From contig NZ_CP142208.1 of assembly GCF_036865545.1 (NCBI RefSeq), positions 4,526,001-4,590,000 of the forward strand: a stretch of 64,000 nt of DNA, given 5' to 3'. Below the pieces are notes generated by a model. It made no database searches, was not told where the DNA came from, and saw only the letters and a list, made by a program, of their open reading frames with translations. The position numbers were made by a program, and so were the translations under genes. Positions 62,809 to 64,000 of this stretch are shown here, one piece after another; the stretch's first letter is position 1, and each line of letters opens with the position of its first letter. This DNA is from Erwinia sp. E_sp_B01_1. Lineage in GTDB: Bacteria > Pseudomonadota > Gammaproteobacteria > Enterobacterales > Enterobacteriaceae.

Positions 62809-62907
62809 TTAAGCCTTTCTTCCTCCGAGCGTAGCCCCGCACGGCGTGATAATAATCACGACGACGTTAATGACGATTAGGCTGACGACTCGTAGAAGGG
62901 CTTTCAT
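62809..62907 (-). CDS. ilvL: IlvL, ilv operon leader peptide
   Basis: A 32-codon frame starting MKALLRVVSLIVIN and ending TPCGATLGGRKA, the same length as E. coli IlvL (MTALLRVISLVVIS start). Fifteen of the 32 residues are Leu, Val or Ile, including runs VVV and III, so charging of all three tRNAs is sensed. It is followed by the attenuator and preceded by a promoter. Confidence 0.95.
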   Translation of the reverse strand: MKALLRVVSLIVINVVVIIITPCGATLGGRKA

Positions 62908-62948
62908 TAGTATTCGATAATTTCGCTTGTTCGAAGTAATGCCTACAG

Positions 62949-62977
62949 AGTTATCACAGTTAGTGAACGGAATTCAA
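62949..62977 (-). promoter_or_regulatory. Promoter of the ilvLXGMEDA operon
   Basis: On the minus strand TTGAAT and ATAACT are separated by 17 bases, 42 bases before the ilvL ATG. The upstream stretch is A/T-rich (GTAATGAAAAAAG), as at E. coli ilvGp2. The rest of the gap to yifB (62978-63254) shows no gene. Confidence 0.6.
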
Positions 62978-63254
62978 CTTTTTTCATTACTTAATTTTAC
63001 GTCAGCCTTCTCCATAACCGGAAAAGCGAAGGGTATTCAGTGAATAAGCCAAATCCTGAAAAATATTCATTACGCACCCTCCGTAATAATTACTGGCGAA
63101 AAAATGCACGCTGAGTTCTGGAAGCACGATCTGATCTTTTTGAGAAATTTTGTCGGCAGGGGAACATTTTCTGGAAACAGGCCCGATAAAGGATAAGCAG
63201 AGACTCGAATTATCCGGCCATCAGAGAGAGACTGCTGCGAAACAAGGAGTGTAT

Positions 63255-64000
63255 ATGTCGTTATCCCTGGCCTATACCCGTGCAGCCATCGGCATTGAAG
63301 CCCCGCTGGTATCGGTGGAAGTACATTTGAGCAATGGTTTGCCAGCACTCTCGCTGGTGGGCCTTCCCGAAACCACAGTGAAGGAAGCACGCGATCGGGT
63401 AAGAAGTGCAATTATCAACTGCGGCTTTACCTTTCCCGCCAAACGCATCACGGTCAACCTTGCCCCTGCCGATCTGCCCAAAGAAGGTGGCCGGTATGAC
63501 TTACCTATCGCAATAGCGATTCTGGCGGCCTCAGAGCAGATCCCAGCGAATAAGCTGAGTCAGTTTGAATTCCTGGGGGAGTTAGCGTTAACAGGCGCTC
63601 TACGGGGCGTACAGGGCGCAATCCCTGCGGCCCTTGCCGCCAGAGACGCCCAGCGGCAACTTATTCTCTCGACCGATAACCTCGGGGATGTGGGGCTGAT
63701 CCAAAACGGCCCGGGTCTTCTTAGTCATAGCCTGTTAGAAGTCTGTAGTTTCCTGACTGGCCACTGTCAGCTAGCGGAAGCCCGGTGCGACCTTCCTGAA
63801 CTCCCCTGGCTGGGTGGCGATCTGAATGAGATTATCGGTCAACAACAGGCAAAACGGGCCCTGGAGATTTGCGCGGCAGGCGGCCATAACCTGCTGCTAA
63901 CGGGGCCTCCGGGCACCGGCAAGACTATGCTCGCAACCCGGCTCATCGGCTTGATGCCCCCCTTAAGCGATGAGGAAGCCCTGGAGAGCGCGGCAATAGC
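63255..64000 (+). CDS. yifB: YifB, ComM-like AAA+ ATPase (N-terminal part)
   Basis: The frame is open from the ATG at 63255 (AAGGAGT six bases upstream) to the window edge, 248 codons. It begins MSLSLAYTRAAIGIEAPLVSVEVHL with the N-terminal Lon-protease-like (ChlI) domain, including LVGLPETTVKEARDRVRSAI. The Mg-chelatase ATPase domain begins near residue 195 (IIGQQQAKRALEICAAGGHNLL) with Walker A TGPPGTGKTML. ComM is a branch-migration helicase in natural transformation in other gammaproteobacteria; its role in enterobacteria is unclear. It is divergent from the ilv operon. Confidence 0.95.
   Translation, partial: MSLSLAYTRAAIGIEAPLVSVEVHLSNGLPALSLVGLPETTVKEARDRVRSAIINCGFTFPAKRITVNLAPADLPKEGGRYDLPIAIAILAASEQIPANKLSQFEFLGELALTGALRGVQGAIPAALAARDAQRQLILSTDNLGDVGLIQNGPGLLSHSLLEVCSFLTGHCQLAEARCDLPELPWLGGDLNEIIGQQQAKRALEICAAGGHNLLLTGPPGTGKTMLATRLIGLMPPLSDEEALESAAI

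Overview
The window is ordinary core chromosome of a member of the Enterobacterales. Almost every protein is a clear full-length relative of an Escherichia coli protein, and the gene order follows the E. coli block ubiB-udp-metE-recQ-uvrD-cyaA-hemC-wec-rho-rep-ilv. Moderate GC content and departures from E. coli order (yehS and glpT inside the metR-yigL interval; no yifK, aslA, aslB or cyaY) suggest a relative of Erwinia or Pantoea, but the species cannot be fixed from sequence alone. I see no insertion sequence, prophage, integron or CRISPR array.

Layout. 1-4136: ubiquinone genes (ubiB partial, ubiJ, ubiE), rmuC and udp, all on the minus strand. 4426-11897: dlhH, the divergent metE/metR pair, yehS, a yigM-type transporter and glpT. 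11990-19646: yigL, a frameshifted pldB, rhtB, rhtC, recQ, pldA, yigI, rarD. 19691-29358: corA with a leader, then the minus-strand series yifL/lptM-dapF-yigA-xerC-yigB-uvrD, with cyaA upstream of it. 29646-33662: hemCDXY. 33726-33954: the small RNA GlmZ with a sigma-54 promoter. 34243-34943: five tRNAs (Arg-His-Leu-Pro-Pro) with promoter and terminator. 35074-46194: the enterobacterial common antigen (ECA, wec) operon. 46311-53798: rho, trxA, rhlB, gppA, rep, ppiC. 53833-62977: the isoleucine/valine genes ilvC, ilvY and ilvL-X-G-M-E-D-A. 63255-64000: yifB, cut by the window edge.

The main surprise is the ECA operon. Most of rffG and rffH is gone and replaced by one in-frame 70-codon chimera (start of RffG joined to the end of RffH). 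In addition wecA and wecF each lack one base in a homopolymer run. pldB has the same kind of lesion outside the operon. The rffG-rffH deletion cannot be a base-calling slip. The three one-base lesions could be real decay or homopolymer undercalls, and raw reads would decide. If real, the strain cannot make ECA from this locus.

Regulatory elements that can be read directly include paired CRP sites flanking a CytR-like sequence at udp, Met boxes between metE and metR, a GlpR-like operator before glpT, a LexA-like box at uvrD, a CRP site at cyaA, a candidate corL leader peptide with an overlapping hairpin, an IlvY-type palindrome, and the complete ilvL attenuator. The last is followed by a small ilvX-like gene and an intact ilvG.
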